Shown: positions 34,015 through 43,626 of the stretch, piece after piece | How the letters are laid out: each line of letters begins with the position of its first letter | How positions within the stretch are numbered: position 1 is the first letter of the stretch | Origin: Bosea sp. Tri-49 | GTDB lineage: Bacteria > Pseudomonadota > Alphaproteobacteria > Rhizobiales > Beijerinckiaceae | Assembly (NCBI RefSeq): GCF_003952665.1 | Contig: NZ_CP017946.1 | Location: 4,855,001-4,919,000 of the forward strand | Direction: 5' to 3' | DNA: 64,000 bases | The notes under the pieces: generated by a model | The model's database searches: none | What the model saw: the letters and a program-made list of their open reading frames with translations, nothing else | What the model was told of the DNA's origin: nothing | Made by a program: the position numbers and the translations under genes

Positions 34015-36000
34015 ATGGGTCATGACCAGCAGCACTCGCCGGCCTCCAAGCCGGACGGTGATCGCTTCGGGCTCGACGAGCCGGCCGGCAACGGTCACTC
34101 CACGCAGAGCTATGCCGCGCTCGCCTTGGGAGCGCTGGGTGTCGTCTACGGCGATATCGGCACCAGCCCGCTCTATGCGCTGCGCGAGACGATCCTGGCC
34201 GCGACCGGCGCAGCCTCCGGCGGGCATGGCGGTGGCGCGGCGGTTACACTGGCTGCCCCATTGCCGCGCGAGGTGGTGATCGGCGTACTTTCGCTGATCC
34301 TGTGGTCGCTGGTCATCGTGGTGACGCTGAAATATGTCGTGCTGCTGCTGCGGGCCGACAATAACGGCGAGGGTGGTACGCTGACCCTGGTGGCGCTGGC
34401 GCAGCGTGCGCTCGGGCGCACGCGCGGTGGCATCGTGCTCTTCCTCGGCATGGCGGGCGCGGCGCTGTTTTATGGCGATGCGGTGATCACCCCGGCGATC
34501 TCGGTGCTCTCGGCGGTCGAGGGCCTGAAGCTGGCGACGCCGGTGCTCAACGACTACGTCATCACCATCGCGTCGGTGATCCTGATCGCGCTGTTCCTGG
34601 TGCAGAGCCGCGGCACCGGCAAGGTCGCCAATTTCTTCGGCCCGGTCATGACGATCTGGTTTTTGACCCTGGCCGGCCTCGGAATCTACCACATCTCCGA
34701 CGATCTCGGCGTTTTCGCCTCGATCAATCCCTATTGGGGCGTGCGCTTCTTCATCGACCATCCGGGCCTGTCGCTGGCCGTGCTCGGCAGCGTCTGCCTG
34801 GCGGTTACGGGAGCGGAGGCGCTCTATGCCGATATGGGCCATTTCGGTCGCGGGCCGATCCGCAGCGCTTGGATCTACCTGGTCTTCCCGGCCTTGTGGC
34901 TGAACTATCTCGGCCAGGGCGCGCTGATCCTGTCCGACCCGACTGCGATCGACAATCCGTTCTACAAGCTCGCCCCGCCGGCGCTGATCCTGCCGCTGGT
35001 GATCATGGCGACGCTCGCCACCATCATCGCGAGCCAGGCGGTGATCACCGGCGCCTATTCGCTGACCCGGCAGGCGATCCAGCTCGGCCTCCTGCCACGG
35101 CTCGAGATCCGCCACACCTCCGAGCACACCTCCGGGCAGATCTACATCCCGCGCATCAACGTGCTGCTGCTCTTCACCGTGCTGCTGCTGGTCTGGACCT
35201 TCAAGACCTCGTCCAACCTCTCGCACGCCTACGGCATCTCGGTGTTCGGTGCGATGCTGGTCGACTCGCTGCTCGCCTTCATCGTGATCTGGCGTGGTTG
35301 GCGCTGGGGGCTGGCGGCCGCTGTAGCCGTGATTCTGCCCTTCCTCATCATCGACGTCGCCTTCTTCTCGGCGAACCTGCTGAAGCTGCTCAGCGGCGGC
35401 TATGTGCCGGTGCTGTTCGCGATGGCGCTCGTTCTCCTGATGTGGACCTGGGTGCGCGGCACCAAGATCCTGTTCGACAAGACCCGCAAGACCGACGTGC
35501 CGCTGCTCGAATTGGTCGGCATGCTGACCAAGAGCCCGCCCTACCGGGTCAAGGGCATGGCAGTGTTCCTGACCAGCGACCCCGAGACGGCGCCGGCCTC
35601 GCTGCTGCACAACCTCAAGCACAATAAGGTGCTGCACGAGCGCAACGTGATCCTCACGGTGCGCTCGGCCGATACGCCGCGCGTCGCCGAGAGCGAGCGC
35701 GTCAGGCTCTCGCGCATCACCGACGATTTCTGGCGCGTCGAGATGATCTACGGCTACATGGAGAGCCCGAACGTGCCGAAGGGGCTGGCCATCCTGCGCA
35801 AGCAGGGCTTCAAGTTCGACATCATGTCGACCTCGTTCTTCCTGTCGCGCCGCTCGATCAAGGCGTCCCCGCAATCGGGCATGCCGATCTGGCAGGACAA
35901 TCTCTATATCGGCCTGACCAAGAGCGCGACCGACGCCACCAACTTCTTCCAGATTCCGACCGGCCGCGTCGTCGAGGTCGGCACGCAGGTGACGGTCTGA
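34015..36000 (+). CDS. kup: low-affinity potassium transport protein Kup
   Basis: This 661-residue Kup/HAK/KT transporter moves potassium with protons across the inner membrane. The family signature [18 protein letters not shown] is near residue 45, followed by about twelve helices ([54 protein letters not shown]). The C-terminal cytoplasmic domain of about 170 residues follows, beginning near [14 protein letters not shown] and ending [17 protein letters not shown]. The ATG at 34015 has GGAG upstream. It is a single-gene unit, convergent with the polyprenyl synthase gene seven bases away. Confidence 0.96.
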   Translation: MGHDQQHSPASKPDGDRFGLDEPAGNGHSTQSYAALALGALGVVYGDIGTSPLYALRETILAATGAASGGHGGGAAVTLAAPLPREVVIGVLSLILWSLVIVVTLKYVVLLLRADNNGEGGTLTLVALAQRALGRTRGGIVLFLGMAGAALFYGDAVITPAISVLSAVEGLKLATPVLNDYVITIASVILIALFLVQSRGTGKVANFFGPVMTIWFLTLAGLGIYHISDDLGVFASINPYWGVRFFIDHPGLSLAVLGSVCLAVTGAEALYADMGHFGRGPIRSAWIYLVFPALWLNYLGQGALILSDPTAIDNPFYKLAPPALILPLVIMATLATIIASQAVITGAYSLTRQAIQLGLLPRLEIRHTSEHTSGQIYIPRINVLLLFTVLLLVWTFKTSSNLSHAYGISVFGAMLVDSLLAFIVIWRGWRWGLAAAVAVILPFLIIDVAFFSANLLKLLSGGYVPVLFAMALVLLMWTWVRGTKILFDKTRKTDVPLLELVGMLTKSPPYRVKGMAVFLTSDPETAPASLLHNLKHNKVLHERNVILTVRSADTPRVAESERVRLSRITDDFWRVEMIYGYMESPNVPKGLAILRKQGFKFDIMSTSFFLSRRSIKASPQSGMPIWQDNLYIGLTKSATDATNFFQIPTGRVVEVGTQVTV

Positions 36001-36006
36001 GGGGCG

Positions 36007-36960
36007 TCAGCTCTTGCGCTGGGCGGTGAACTCGGCAGCCGCGCGCAGCATGGCCGCCTCCGGCCCGAACACCGCGAGGGCTGCGATCGCCTCCTGGCTC
36101 AGCCGATCTCGCCCGCGCTTGGCGGCGTCGAGCCCGAGCGCCGCGATGAGCGTGGCCTTGCCCTTGGCATCGTCCTTGGCGGTCGCCTTGCCCATCTGTT
36201 CCGAGCTCGCCTCGATGTCGAGGATGTCGTCGGCGACCTGGAAGGCGGCGCCGAGCGCCTTGCCATAGCGCTCCAGCGCGGCCATCCGCGCCGGATCGGC
36301 TTGGCCGAGGCGGGCACCGATCAGGACGCTGCCGGCGAGCAGGGCGCCGGTCTTCATCGCCTGCATCTGCCGAATCTCGGCCTCGCCGAGCCTGGCTGGA
36401 GCGCCATCGGTGGAGAAGCGCCCTTCGGCGGCGAGATCGAGCATCTGGCCGCCGACCATGCCGCCGAGGCCGAGCGAGCGGGCGAGCTGCAGGATGATCG
36501 CGGCACGGGTCTCGCCATCCGAGTGTGTCTTGGGATCCGCGATGACGTCGAAGGCGAGCGTCAGCAGGCCGTCGCCGGCGAGGATCGCGGTCGCCTCATC
36601 GAAGGCCTTGTGCACGGTCGGTCGGCCGCGACGGGTATCGTCGTCGTCCATGGCCGGCAGGTCGTCATGGACCAGCGAATAGCAATGGGCGAGCTCGACG
36701 GCCGCTCCGGCGCGCAGCGCCTGCTCGGCGGGGACGTCGAAGAGCTTCGCCGTTTCGACGACGAGGAAGGGTCGCAGGCGCTTGCCGCCGGCGAGCGCGC
36801 CATGGCGCATCGCCGCGAGCAGGCGGACAGGACGATGGACTTCGCCGGCCTCGGGCTTATCCTGCAGCAATGCTTCGAGCAGTGCCTCGATTGCCGATGC
36901 CGTTTCCGACAGGGCGCTGGCCAAAGCCGCGGCGGGGGCGGTCCGTTCCACGGAACTCAT
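36007..36960 (-). CDS. ispA: polyprenyl synthetase, probably farnesyl diphosphate synthase
   Basis: This 317-residue trans-prenyltransferase joins isopentenyl diphosphate to allylic diphosphates. The first Asp-rich motif is in SLVHDDLPAMDDDDTRRG near residue 103 and the second in FQVADDILDIEASSEQMGK near residue 243. GGKRLRPFLV near residue 65 is the IPP-binding segment. The length and the residues before the first motif fit the IspA type (C15 product), but chain length cannot be fixed by eye. It is divergent from mtgA with an 87-base shared promoter region. Together with ispG in this window it supports isoprenoid supply. Confidence 0.9.
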   Translation of the reverse strand: MSSVERTAPAAALASALSETASAIEALLEALLQDKPEAGEVHRPVRLLAAMRHGALAGGKRLRPFLVVETAKLFDVPAEQALRAGAAVELAHCYSLVHDDLPAMDDDDTRRGRPTVHKAFDEATAILAGDGLLTLAFDVIADPKTHSDGETRAAIILQLARSLGLGGMVGGQMLDLAAEGRFSTDGAPARLGEAEIRQMQAMKTGALLAGSVLIGARLGQADPARMAALERYGKALGAAFQVADDILDIEASSEQMGKATAKDDAKGKATLIAALGLDAAKRGRDRLSQEAIAALAVFGPEAAMLRAAAEFTAQRKS

Positions 36961-37047
36961 GATCACTTCTCGCGTTGGCTGGCGGAGTTTGGCGCGCGGG
37001 GCTTGCCGGAGGCAGTCGTAATCGTCAAGCGTGGGGGAATGACGCGC

Positions 37048-37749
37048 ATGGCTGACACTCCGGCTCCGCGACGCGGGAGTCTCGCGGGCCGGATCATCCG
37101 TGCGCTGATCCGGCTGGTGATGGCGCTGCTGGTCGTCTTCGTCGCCTTGCTGCTGCTCTATCGTTTCGTGCCGGCGCCCTCGACTTTGATGCTCGGCCGC
37201 TGGCTGACCTTCCGTGCGGTCGAGCGCGATTGGGTGCCGCTGGCGCAGATCTCGCCGTATCTCATCCGCGCCGTGATTGCCTCGGAGGATCAGCGCTTCT
37301 GCTCGCATGCCGGTGTCGACTGGGGCGAGCTCAACGCCGTGCTCCAGGACGAGGATGGACCGAGCCGCGGCGCATCGACGCTGACCATGCAGACGGCCAA
37401 GAATCTCTTCCTCTGGCCGGGCCGTTCCTATCTGCGCAAGGGGATGGAGCTGCCGATGGCGCTGGCGATCGATCTCGCCTGGCCAAAGCGGCGGGTGATC
37501 GAGGTCTATCTCAACATCGCCGAATGGGGGGACGGCATCTTCGGGGCAGAAGCCGCAGCCCTGCGCCATTTCGGCAAGCCGGCCTCCCGATTGACGCCCG
37601 CGGAGGCGGCGAAGCTCGCCGGGGCGCTGCCGAACCCGATCCTGCGCAATCCCTCGCAGCCGAGCCGCGCGCTGCAGTCGGCCGCCGGACGGGTGCAGCG
37701 GCGGATGAACCAGCTCGGGCCGCTCGGCAACTGTGCGCTTCCTTCCTGA
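37048..37749 (+). CDS. mtgA: monofunctional peptidoglycan glycosyltransferase
   Basis: This roughly 233-residue inner-membrane enzyme of the GT51 family polymerises lipid II into glycan strands. One N-terminal helix (LIRLVMALLVVFVALLLLY) anchors it, and the periplasmic domain shows the GT51 motifs SEDQRFCSHAGVDW near residue 85, RGASTLTMQTAKNLFLW near residue 110 and RVIEVYLNIAEWGDGIFG near residue 150. I prefer ATG 37048 because GGGGGA lies nine bases upstream; ATG 37039 would put that site directly against the start. It complements the envelope genes elsewhere in the window. Confidence 0.93.
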   Translation: MADTPAPRRGSLAGRIIRALIRLVMALLVVFVALLLLYRFVPAPSTLMLGRWLTFRAVERDWVPLAQISPYLIRAVIASEDQRFCSHAGVDWGELNAVLQDEDGPSRGASTLTMQTAKNLFLWPGRSYLRKGMELPMALAIDLAWPKRRVIEVYLNIAEWGDGIFGAEAAALRHFGKPASRLTPAEAAKLAGALPNPILRNPSQPSRALQSAAGRVQRRMNQLGPLGNCALPS

Positions 37750-37757
37750 GGAAGCGG

Positions 37758-37795
37758 TCGGGTGCCACTTTTTCCGCAGCATGGTCTAGCCAGAG
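37758..37795. repeat. copy B of a putative dispersed intergenic repeat
   Basis: Between mtgA and rpmF, CGGGTGCCACTTTTTCCGC is followed by AGCATGGTCTAGCC. It resembles the element at 33899-33944 in its second half and, inverted, in its first half. Confidence 0.4.
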
Positions 37796-37902
37796 CCCGC
37801 GCGAGCGTGTAAAGGCCAGCCCTCATCACGAATGTGACGTCGTCGCGACAGTGGTGCGGGTGAGAAGCCCCGCCTCGCGCGAAGGCATGATGGAGAGTAC
37901 CG

Positions 37903-38088
37903 ATGGCCGTTCCGAAGAGAAAGACCTCGCCGTCGAAGCGCGGCATGCGCCGCTCGGCCGACGCGCTGAAGCAGCCCACCTATATCGAAGACAAGAACTC
38001 GGGCGAGCTGCGCCGTCCGCACCATATCGACCTGAAGTCCGGCATGTATCGCGGCCGTCAGGTGCTGAAGGCCAAGACCGAGGCCTGA
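37903..38088 (+). CDS. rpmF: 50S ribosomal protein L32
   Basis: This 61-residue L32 has the usual start [20 protein letters not shown] and the alphaproteobacterial middle part [20 protein letters not shown]. It binds near the exit-tunnel side of the large subunit. The zinc-binding cysteines of some L32 proteins are absent, as is normal in alphaproteobacteria. GGAGAG precedes the ATG. It is a single-gene unit closed by a strong terminator. Confidence 0.97.
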   Translation: MAVPKRKTSPSKRGMRRSADALKQPTYIEDKNSGELRRPHHIDLKSGMYRGRQVLKAKTEA

Positions 38089-38130
38089 GGCGACGCGCCC
38101 ATCCGGGCTCCGTCTCCATGACCGAAGAGT

Positions 38131-38154
38131 GCCGGCCGCGAGGCCGGCCTTTTT
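38131..38154 (+). terminator. intrinsic terminator after rpmF
   Basis: GCCGGCC at 38131-38137 pairs with GGCCGGC at 38142-38148 around GCGA, followed by CTTTTT. Confidence 0.92.
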
Positions 38155-38164
38155 CGTTTGGGCG

Positions 38165-38380
38165 TCAGGCCGAGCGAAGCAGCCTGCGGGGCAGGCCGCG
38201 GCTCGCAATCCCTTCATAATAGCGACGGGCGCCAATGAATGGGGTTTCGCGGTCGCGGCGGGCGAACGGGCCGATTCCGGCGTGGCTGGCGGCAAGCTGG
38301 ACGAGAAAAGCGGCCGAGACGCACGGGGTGCGCTCCTCCTCGTAGGCGAAGGCTGCCTCGGGTCGTTCTGCCTCGACCAT
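38165..38380 (-). CDS. small hypothetical protein
   Basis: This 71-residue protein runs MVEAERPEAAFAYEEERTP then CVSAAFLVQLAASHAGIGPF, and ends with a basic RRYYEGIASRGLPRRLLRSA. The pattern (acidic start, FLxQLAA core, basic end) recalls unnamed small proteins common in Rhizobiales, from memory. ATG 38380 has GGAG eight bases upstream, which supports translation. It is divergent from the EAL gene and shares with it the intergenic region containing the CtrA-type box. Function unknown. Confidence 0.55.
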   Translation of the reverse strand: MVEAERPEAAFAYEEERTPCVSAAFLVQLAASHAGIGPFARRDRETPFIGARRYYEGIASRGLPRRLLRSA

Positions 38381-38440
38381 TGTACCGCTCCGGAACATTC
38401 GAGGGTTCGGGAACGAATCCTTGCAATCCGGACGCCAATC

Positions 38441-38456
38441 TTAACCCAGCGTTAAC
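38441..38456. promoter_or_regulatory. full CtrA-type binding box
   Basis: TTAA-CCCAGCG-TTAAC matches the CtrA consensus TTAA-N7-TTAAC exactly. It lies 91 bases before the EAL gene start and 61 bases before the divergent small gene start. CtrA is the cell-cycle response regulator of alphaproteobacteria. Confidence 0.65.
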
Positions 38457-38546
38457 GCAGGTACATGCATCGTTTCGGGACAGTTCCCGCCATCCCACAT
38501 CCAGAACGGGGCGGTTTCTTCCCTATCGCCCGAGGCAGCCGCACCC

Positions 38547-40244
38547 ATGCCTGCGCCGTCCCTGTTCGGATCCCGCGACGAGAGGATCGTCGAGCCGCGC
38601 AGCCTGCTCTCCTCGATCGGCGAAGTCGCATATAGCTGGGACATCGGCAGCGACACGTTGAGCTGGGGTCCGAACGCGGTGGAGGTGCTTGGCCCGGTGC
38701 CGGCAGCAGTACTGGGGCGGGGCCTGGCCTTCGCCGGGCTGGTCGAACCCGGCAGCGGCCGCAGCCGCTATGACGCGATCTTCTCCTCGGGCGGGCAGGA
38801 TCTAGGCGATGGGGCGATCTATCGCACGCGCTACGCCGCCGATCTCGCCGGCCGCAAGATGTGGATCGAGGATGCGGGGCGGTGGTTCGCCGGCATCGAC
38901 GGCCGCCCGGCAAGTGCGCGTGGCGTGCTCAGGCTGGAGCGCGCAGTGCGGCCGGAAGAGCTTGCCATGGCGGGCAGCGATCTCTGCGATCGCGATGCCC
39001 TGGTCGAGCGTGTCGACGAGGCTCTGGCGGAGAATCTTCCGGCGGAGCGCTCCGTTGTCGTGCTCATCGCGTCGATCGGCGATCTTGCGCGGCTCAACAA
39101 CGATTTCGGCCATGAGGGGACCGAGGAGATCATCGAAGAGGTCAGGCAGCGCCTGCACTCGGTAATGCGCCGGCGCGACCAGCTGATGCACTATGCCGGC
39201 AACCGTTTCGCCATCCTCCTCGGTGCGTGCCCGGCCAATCAGATCGAGGCGGCTGCGCAGCGCTTCATCAAAGCCGTGGCGCGCTCCGCAGTCGAGACCT
39301 CGCGCGGGATCGCGCTGGCGCGGCTGCGCGTCGGGGCCGCGATCGCTCCCGATCTATCCCGCCACGGCTCGGTGCTGGTCGAGGCCGCCGAGAATGCGCT
39401 CGCCGGCGCCGAGGCAGGCGCCCGCGACGCTGCCGTGATCGCGCAACGCCCTGTCGCGGCCGAAGCGGGCGAGGTCGCACCGCGTCTCGACCTCGAGGCT
39501 GTCGCCGCACTCAACGAGCGCAAGGTGAGGCTGGCGCTCCAGCCGGTGGTGACGGCCAAGGGCCGTGCTCTGGCCTTCAGCGAGGCGTTGCTGCGGGTCG
39601 AACGTCCGCAAGTTGGCGGCTTCCTTGCCGCAGCGGAGCTGGTGCCGCTGCTCGAAAGACGCGGGCTGGTCGGCCTGTTCGACCATCGCGTGTTCGAGCT
39701 TGCCATGTCGCTTCTGGCGGATCGGCCGGAAGCGGTGCTGTCGATCAACGTCTCGCCGCGTTCACTCACCGATCCGGACTGGATCGAGGGCTTCGAAGCT
39801 GGGGTCGGGGCGAACCCGGCCGCTGCGAAGCGTCTGATCGTCGAGGTCACCGAGACCGCTACGATCGAGGATCCGGCGCGCATGGCGAAGCTGCTCACCC
39901 GAGTCAAGCAATGCGGTCCCCGCATTGCGATCGATGATTTCGGAGCGGGCCACACCTCGCTCAGGCACCTGCGCGCCTTTCCGATCGACATCCTCAAGCT
40001 CGATGGCGCCTTCACGCAAAATCTGCGGCGTTCGACCGACGATCGCTTCTTCGTGCGTACCCTACTCGAACTGGCTCATCACCTCGGCGTCGAGACGGTC
40101 GCCGAATGGGTCGACGACGAGTTGCAGGCTTCGATGTTGTGCGATTGGGGTGTGACCTATCTGCAAGGCCACATGGTCGGCAAGGCCGAACTGTGGCTCT
40201 CGGAGGGCGCGCCCGACAGGCCGCTGCTGCAGGCCGCGGGCTGA
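38547..40244 (+). CDS. cyclic-di-GMP protein: PAS-like, degenerate GGDEF and EAL domains
   Basis: This 565-residue, apparently soluble protein has an N-terminal PAS-like region (residues ~20-130), a GGDEF-fold domain (~165-295) and an EAL domain (~320-560). The GGDEF site reads YAGNRFAI near residue 217, so synthesis of c-di-GMP is unlikely. EAL catalytic residues look complete: SEALLRVE near 345, NVSPRS, EVTETA, AIDDFGAGHTSL near 460, ILKLDGAF, VAEWV and YLQGH. It should therefore hydrolyse c-di-GMP, perhaps with the GGDEF domain as a GTP sensor. A CtrA-type box precedes it. Confidence 0.9.
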   Translation: MPAPSLFGSRDERIVEPRSLLSSIGEVAYSWDIGSDTLSWGPNAVEVLGPVPAAVLGRGLAFAGLVEPGSGRSRYDAIFSSGGQDLGDGAIYRTRYAADLAGRKMWIEDAGRWFAGIDGRPASARGVLRLERAVRPEELAMAGSDLCDRDALVERVDEALAENLPAERSVVVLIASIGDLARLNNDFGHEGTEEIIEEVRQRLHSVMRRRDQLMHYAGNRFAILLGACPANQIEAAAQRFIKAVARSAVETSRGIALARLRVGAAIAPDLSRHGSVLVEAAENALAGAEAGARDAAVIAQRPVAAEAGEVAPRLDLEAVAALNERKVRLALQPVVTAKGRALAFSEALLRVERPQVGGFLAAAELVPLLERRGLVGLFDHRVFELAMSLLADRPEAVLSINVSPRSLTDPDWIEGFEAGVGANPAAAKRLIVEVTETATIEDPARMAKLLTRVKQCGPRIAIDDFGAGHTSLRHLRAFPIDILKLDGAFTQNLRRSTDDRFFVRTLLELAHHLGVETVAEWVDDELQASMLCDWGVTYLQGHMVGKAELWLSEGAPDRPLLQAAG

Positions 40245-40252
40245 GCCTCTTT

Positions 40253-40276
40253 CCGCTCGGCGGTTCAGCCGAGCGG
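40253..40276. terminator. hairpin between convergent EAL and phaR genes
   Basis: CCGCTCGGC pairs perfectly with GCCGAGCGG around a six-base loop. Neither side has a clear T-run, so it may end both transcripts by a Rho-dependent or weak mechanism. Confidence 0.5.
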
Positions 40277-40296
40277 ACATGACGGCCAGAGGCGTC

Positions 40297-40875
40297 TCAT
40301 TTCTCCTTGGCGAGCCGGTCCAGCCGCTCACGCATTTCGCTAAGCTCGCGCTTCAGGTCGCCGAGCTCGCCGTTCTCGCCCCCCTTTGCGGGCGCCTCGC
40401 CGCGGCCTTTCGCAGCGGCTGCCGCCGCGAACGGATTGAACAGCCTGAACGCCTCGGTGAACATCGCCATGTTGGCGCGGGTCTGGGCCTGGAGCGCGTC
40501 GATGGCGCCGGTACCAAAGGCCTTGCTCATCTGCTCGCGGATTTTGTTCTGATCCTGGGTCAGATTGTCCATCGAGAATTCGAGATAGCGCGGCACCAGC
40601 GCCTGCATGCTGTCGCCGTAGAAGCGGATCAGCTGACGCAGAAAGGCGATCGGCAGCAGGTTCTGCCCGTCCTTGCTCTCTTCCTCGAAGATGATCTGGG
40701 CCAGCACCGAGCGGGTGATGTCGTCGCCGCTCTTGGCGTCATAGACGACGAAATCCTCGCCGTTGCGCACCAGGCCGGCCAGATCCTCCAATGTGACGTA
40801 GGAGCTCGTACCCGTGTGGTATAGCCGGCGATTGGCGTATTTCTTGATGACAGTCGGTTCTTTGTCGCTGGCCAT
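40297..40875 (-). CDS. phaR: polyhydroxyalkanoate synthesis repressor PhaR
   Basis: This 192-residue PhaR senses PHB granules and represses phasin and synthesis genes when no polymer is present. The PHB-accumulation DNA-binding domain is at residues 8-65 ([20 protein letters not shown]). The second domain includes [18 protein letters not shown] near residue 85. The C-terminal part is a coiled coil ([20 protein letters not shown]). ATG 40875 begins the conserved sequence; the open frame continues upstream without it. It is divergent from phaA, the usual rhizobial layout. A palindrome GTTGCGGCCACAAC lies 17 bases upstream. Confidence 0.95.
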   Translation of the reverse strand: MASDKEPTVIKKYANRRLYHTGTSSYVTLEDLAGLVRNGEDFVVYDAKSGDDITRSVLAQIIFEEESKDGQNLLPIAFLRQLIRFYGDSMQALVPRYLEFSMDNLTQDQNKIREQMSKAFGTGAIDALQAQTRANMAMFTEAFRLFNPFAAAAAAKGRGEAPAKGGENGELGDLKRELSEMRERLDRLAKEK

Positions 40876-41126
40876 CGACACCCACACGGCTGTTGCGGCC
40901 ACAACCCGGGGATCGGGCAAGGCCGGAAATCGGTCCCGAATGTGACGATAGCTCTTCGGCTGCCTGCTGCAAGTTTTTTGAGCGCAGGGCGGGGCTGCGC
41001 CGAGTTTGCCTCGATGATGGGCTTAGCCGTCTCGCCGTCTTGACGGCGTCGTCCGCCCCTTCGAAGGTGGGCGGGACACGTCGTACGGCCGGATGGCCGG
41101 CGGAAGAGAACCGGAGGATGGGCCCC

Positions 41127-42305
<1,179 letters not shown>

Positions 42306-42317
42306 CAGCGCCTCGCC

Positions 42318-42533
42318 ATGCCGAAGCAGACCACGCTCTATCGCTATCTCACCGGCCCCGATGACGCCTCGTTCTGTCATCGGGTCTCGGAAGCTTTGAG
42401 CCGGGGCTGGATCCTCTATGGTCACCCGACCCTGACCTATGACGCGAAGGTGGGTCGGGTGATCTGCGGCCAGGCGATCATCAAGGATGTCGACCGGACT
42501 TACGAGCCCGGTCTCGATCTCAGCAAAGAATAA
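42318..42533 (+). CDS. DUF1737 domain protein in the PHB operon
   Basis: This 71-residue protein matches DUF1737: LYRYLTGPDDASFCHRVSEA, then LSRGWILYGHPTLTYDAKVG and ICGQAIIKDV. It lies 12 bases after phaA and 39 bases before phaB on the same strand, so it is almost certainly co-transcribed with them. The family has no known function. Its position argues for a role in PHB or acetoacetyl-CoA metabolism, but this is inference. Confidence 0.85.
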   Translation: MPKQTTLYRYLTGPDDASFCHRVSEALSRGWILYGHPTLTYDAKVGRVICGQAIIKDVDRTYEPGLDLSKE

Positions 42534-42572
42534 CGCGGCCTCGTAGCCGCGTCTAAGAGGGAGAAGGCGACG

Positions 42573-43295
42573 ATGGCTAAAGTTGCATTAGTTACGGGGG
42601 GCACACGCGGCATTGGCGCGGCGATCTGCAAGGCTCTGCATGAAGCGGGCTACAAGGTCGCCGCGAGCTATGCCGGCAACGACGAGGCCGCCGCCAAGTT
42701 CAAGGCCGAAACCGGAATTCCGGTCTATAAATGGGATGTCGGCGACTACGATGCCTGCGCCGCCGGCATCGCCAAGGTCGAGGCCGAGGTCGGGCCGGTC
42801 GATATTCTCGTCAACAATGCCGGCATCACCAAGGACGGCTTCTTCCACAAGATGACCAAAGACCAGTGGTCAGCCGTCATCCGCACCAATCTCGATTCAC
42901 TATTCAACATGACGCGACCGGTGATCGAAGGCATGCGCGGGCGCGGCTTTGGCCGGATCATCGTGATCTCCTCGATCAACGGCCAGAAGGGCCAGATGGG
43001 CCAGGTCAACTATTCGGCGGCCAAGGCCGGCGATATCGGCTTCGTCAAGGCGCTGGCGCAGGAGAATGCCAACAAGGGCATCACGGTCAACGCGATCACG
43101 CCGGGCTATATCGGCACCGACATGGTCGCTGCCATGCCGGAGGAGGCGCTGACGCGCGTCGTCGCCGGCATCCCGGTCGGGCGTCTTGGCAAGCCGGAGG
43201 AGATCGCGCAGACGGTGGTCTTCCTCGCTTCGGACAATGGCGCTTTCGCCACGGGCGCGACCTTTGCGGTCAATGGCGGCCAGTACATGGCCTGA
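42573..43295 (+). CDS. phaB: acetoacetyl-CoA reductase
   Basis: This 240-residue short-chain dehydrogenase reduces acetoacetyl-CoA to (R)-3-hydroxybutyryl-CoA with NADPH, the second step of PHB synthesis. TGGTRGIG is at residues 7-14, NNAGITKDGFFHKM near residue 88, and the catalytic Tyr147/Lys151 pair in QVNYSAAKAG. The sequence ISSINGQKGQMGQ before the tyrosine is characteristic of PhaB. AGAGGGAGAAGG precedes the ATG. A strong terminator closes the operon. Confidence 0.96.
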   Translation: MAKVALVTGGTRGIGAAICKALHEAGYKVAASYAGNDEAAAKFKAETGIPVYKWDVGDYDACAAGIAKVEAEVGPVDILVNNAGITKDGFFHKMTKDQWSAVIRTNLDSLFNMTRPVIEGMRGRGFGRIIVISSINGQKGQMGQVNYSAAKAGDIGFVKALAQENANKGITVNAITPGYIGTDMVAAMPEEALTRVVAGIPVGRLGKPEEIAQTVVFLASDNGAFATGATFAVNGGQYMA

Positions 43296-43322
43296 GCGGC
43301 ATCGCCTGCCTTTTCGTATCCG

Positions 43323-43356
43323 CCCGCTGCGTTCGAGAGCGCGCAGCGGGTTTTTT
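43323..43356 (+). terminator. intrinsic terminator after phaB
   Basis: CCCGCTGCG at 43323-43331 pairs with CGCAGCGGG at 43342-43350, followed by TTTTTT. The remaining ~270 bases up to the autotransporter start hold no gene; they contain the CRP-like site and presumably its promoter. Confidence 0.92.
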
Positions 43357-43519
43357 ACGAGATGTTGTCTGCCACTGAATGCAATCAGGTCATGAAATGC
43401 CGATTGCTTGGCTCCCTTTGAAACACAACCTTTTCAGCTGCTTCCGGCAATGACGGCCTGACCGACCCGTGGCGCCCGTTAGGGTTGCTTTAATGATCGC
43501 GGACAATTTTCGCTGGACC

Positions 43520-43535
43520 TGTGATTAGAATCACT
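43520..43535. promoter_or_regulatory. CRP/FNR-type palindrome upstream of the autotransporter
   Basis: TGTGA-TTAGAA-TCACT fits the CRP consensus TGTGA-N6-TCACA with one mismatch; the inner GTGATT-AG-AATCAC is a perfect inverted repeat. It lies 91 bases before the autotransporter ATG. A CRP/FNR-family regulator is the natural candidate. Confidence 0.55.
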
Positions 43536-43626
43536 TCGACAATCGGCGGCATAGTCGACGAATCGTCCTTCGCTCCTCCGCAAGCGTTGTCCGGCGAGTC
43601 GCCAGCGACATTGCGAGGAGGGAAGT

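Noticed and set aside
33886..35874. 662-codon open frame opposite kup
   Set aside because: The plus strand has full Kup motifs and helices. The antisense product is rich in Arg, His, Gln and Asp with no fold-like pattern.
40955..40999. CTGC/GCAG-rich sequence before phaA as a PhaR operator
   Set aside because: Remembered PhaR sites have CTGC and GCAG three to four bases apart. Here the spacing does not fit, so the sequence alone does not support a call.
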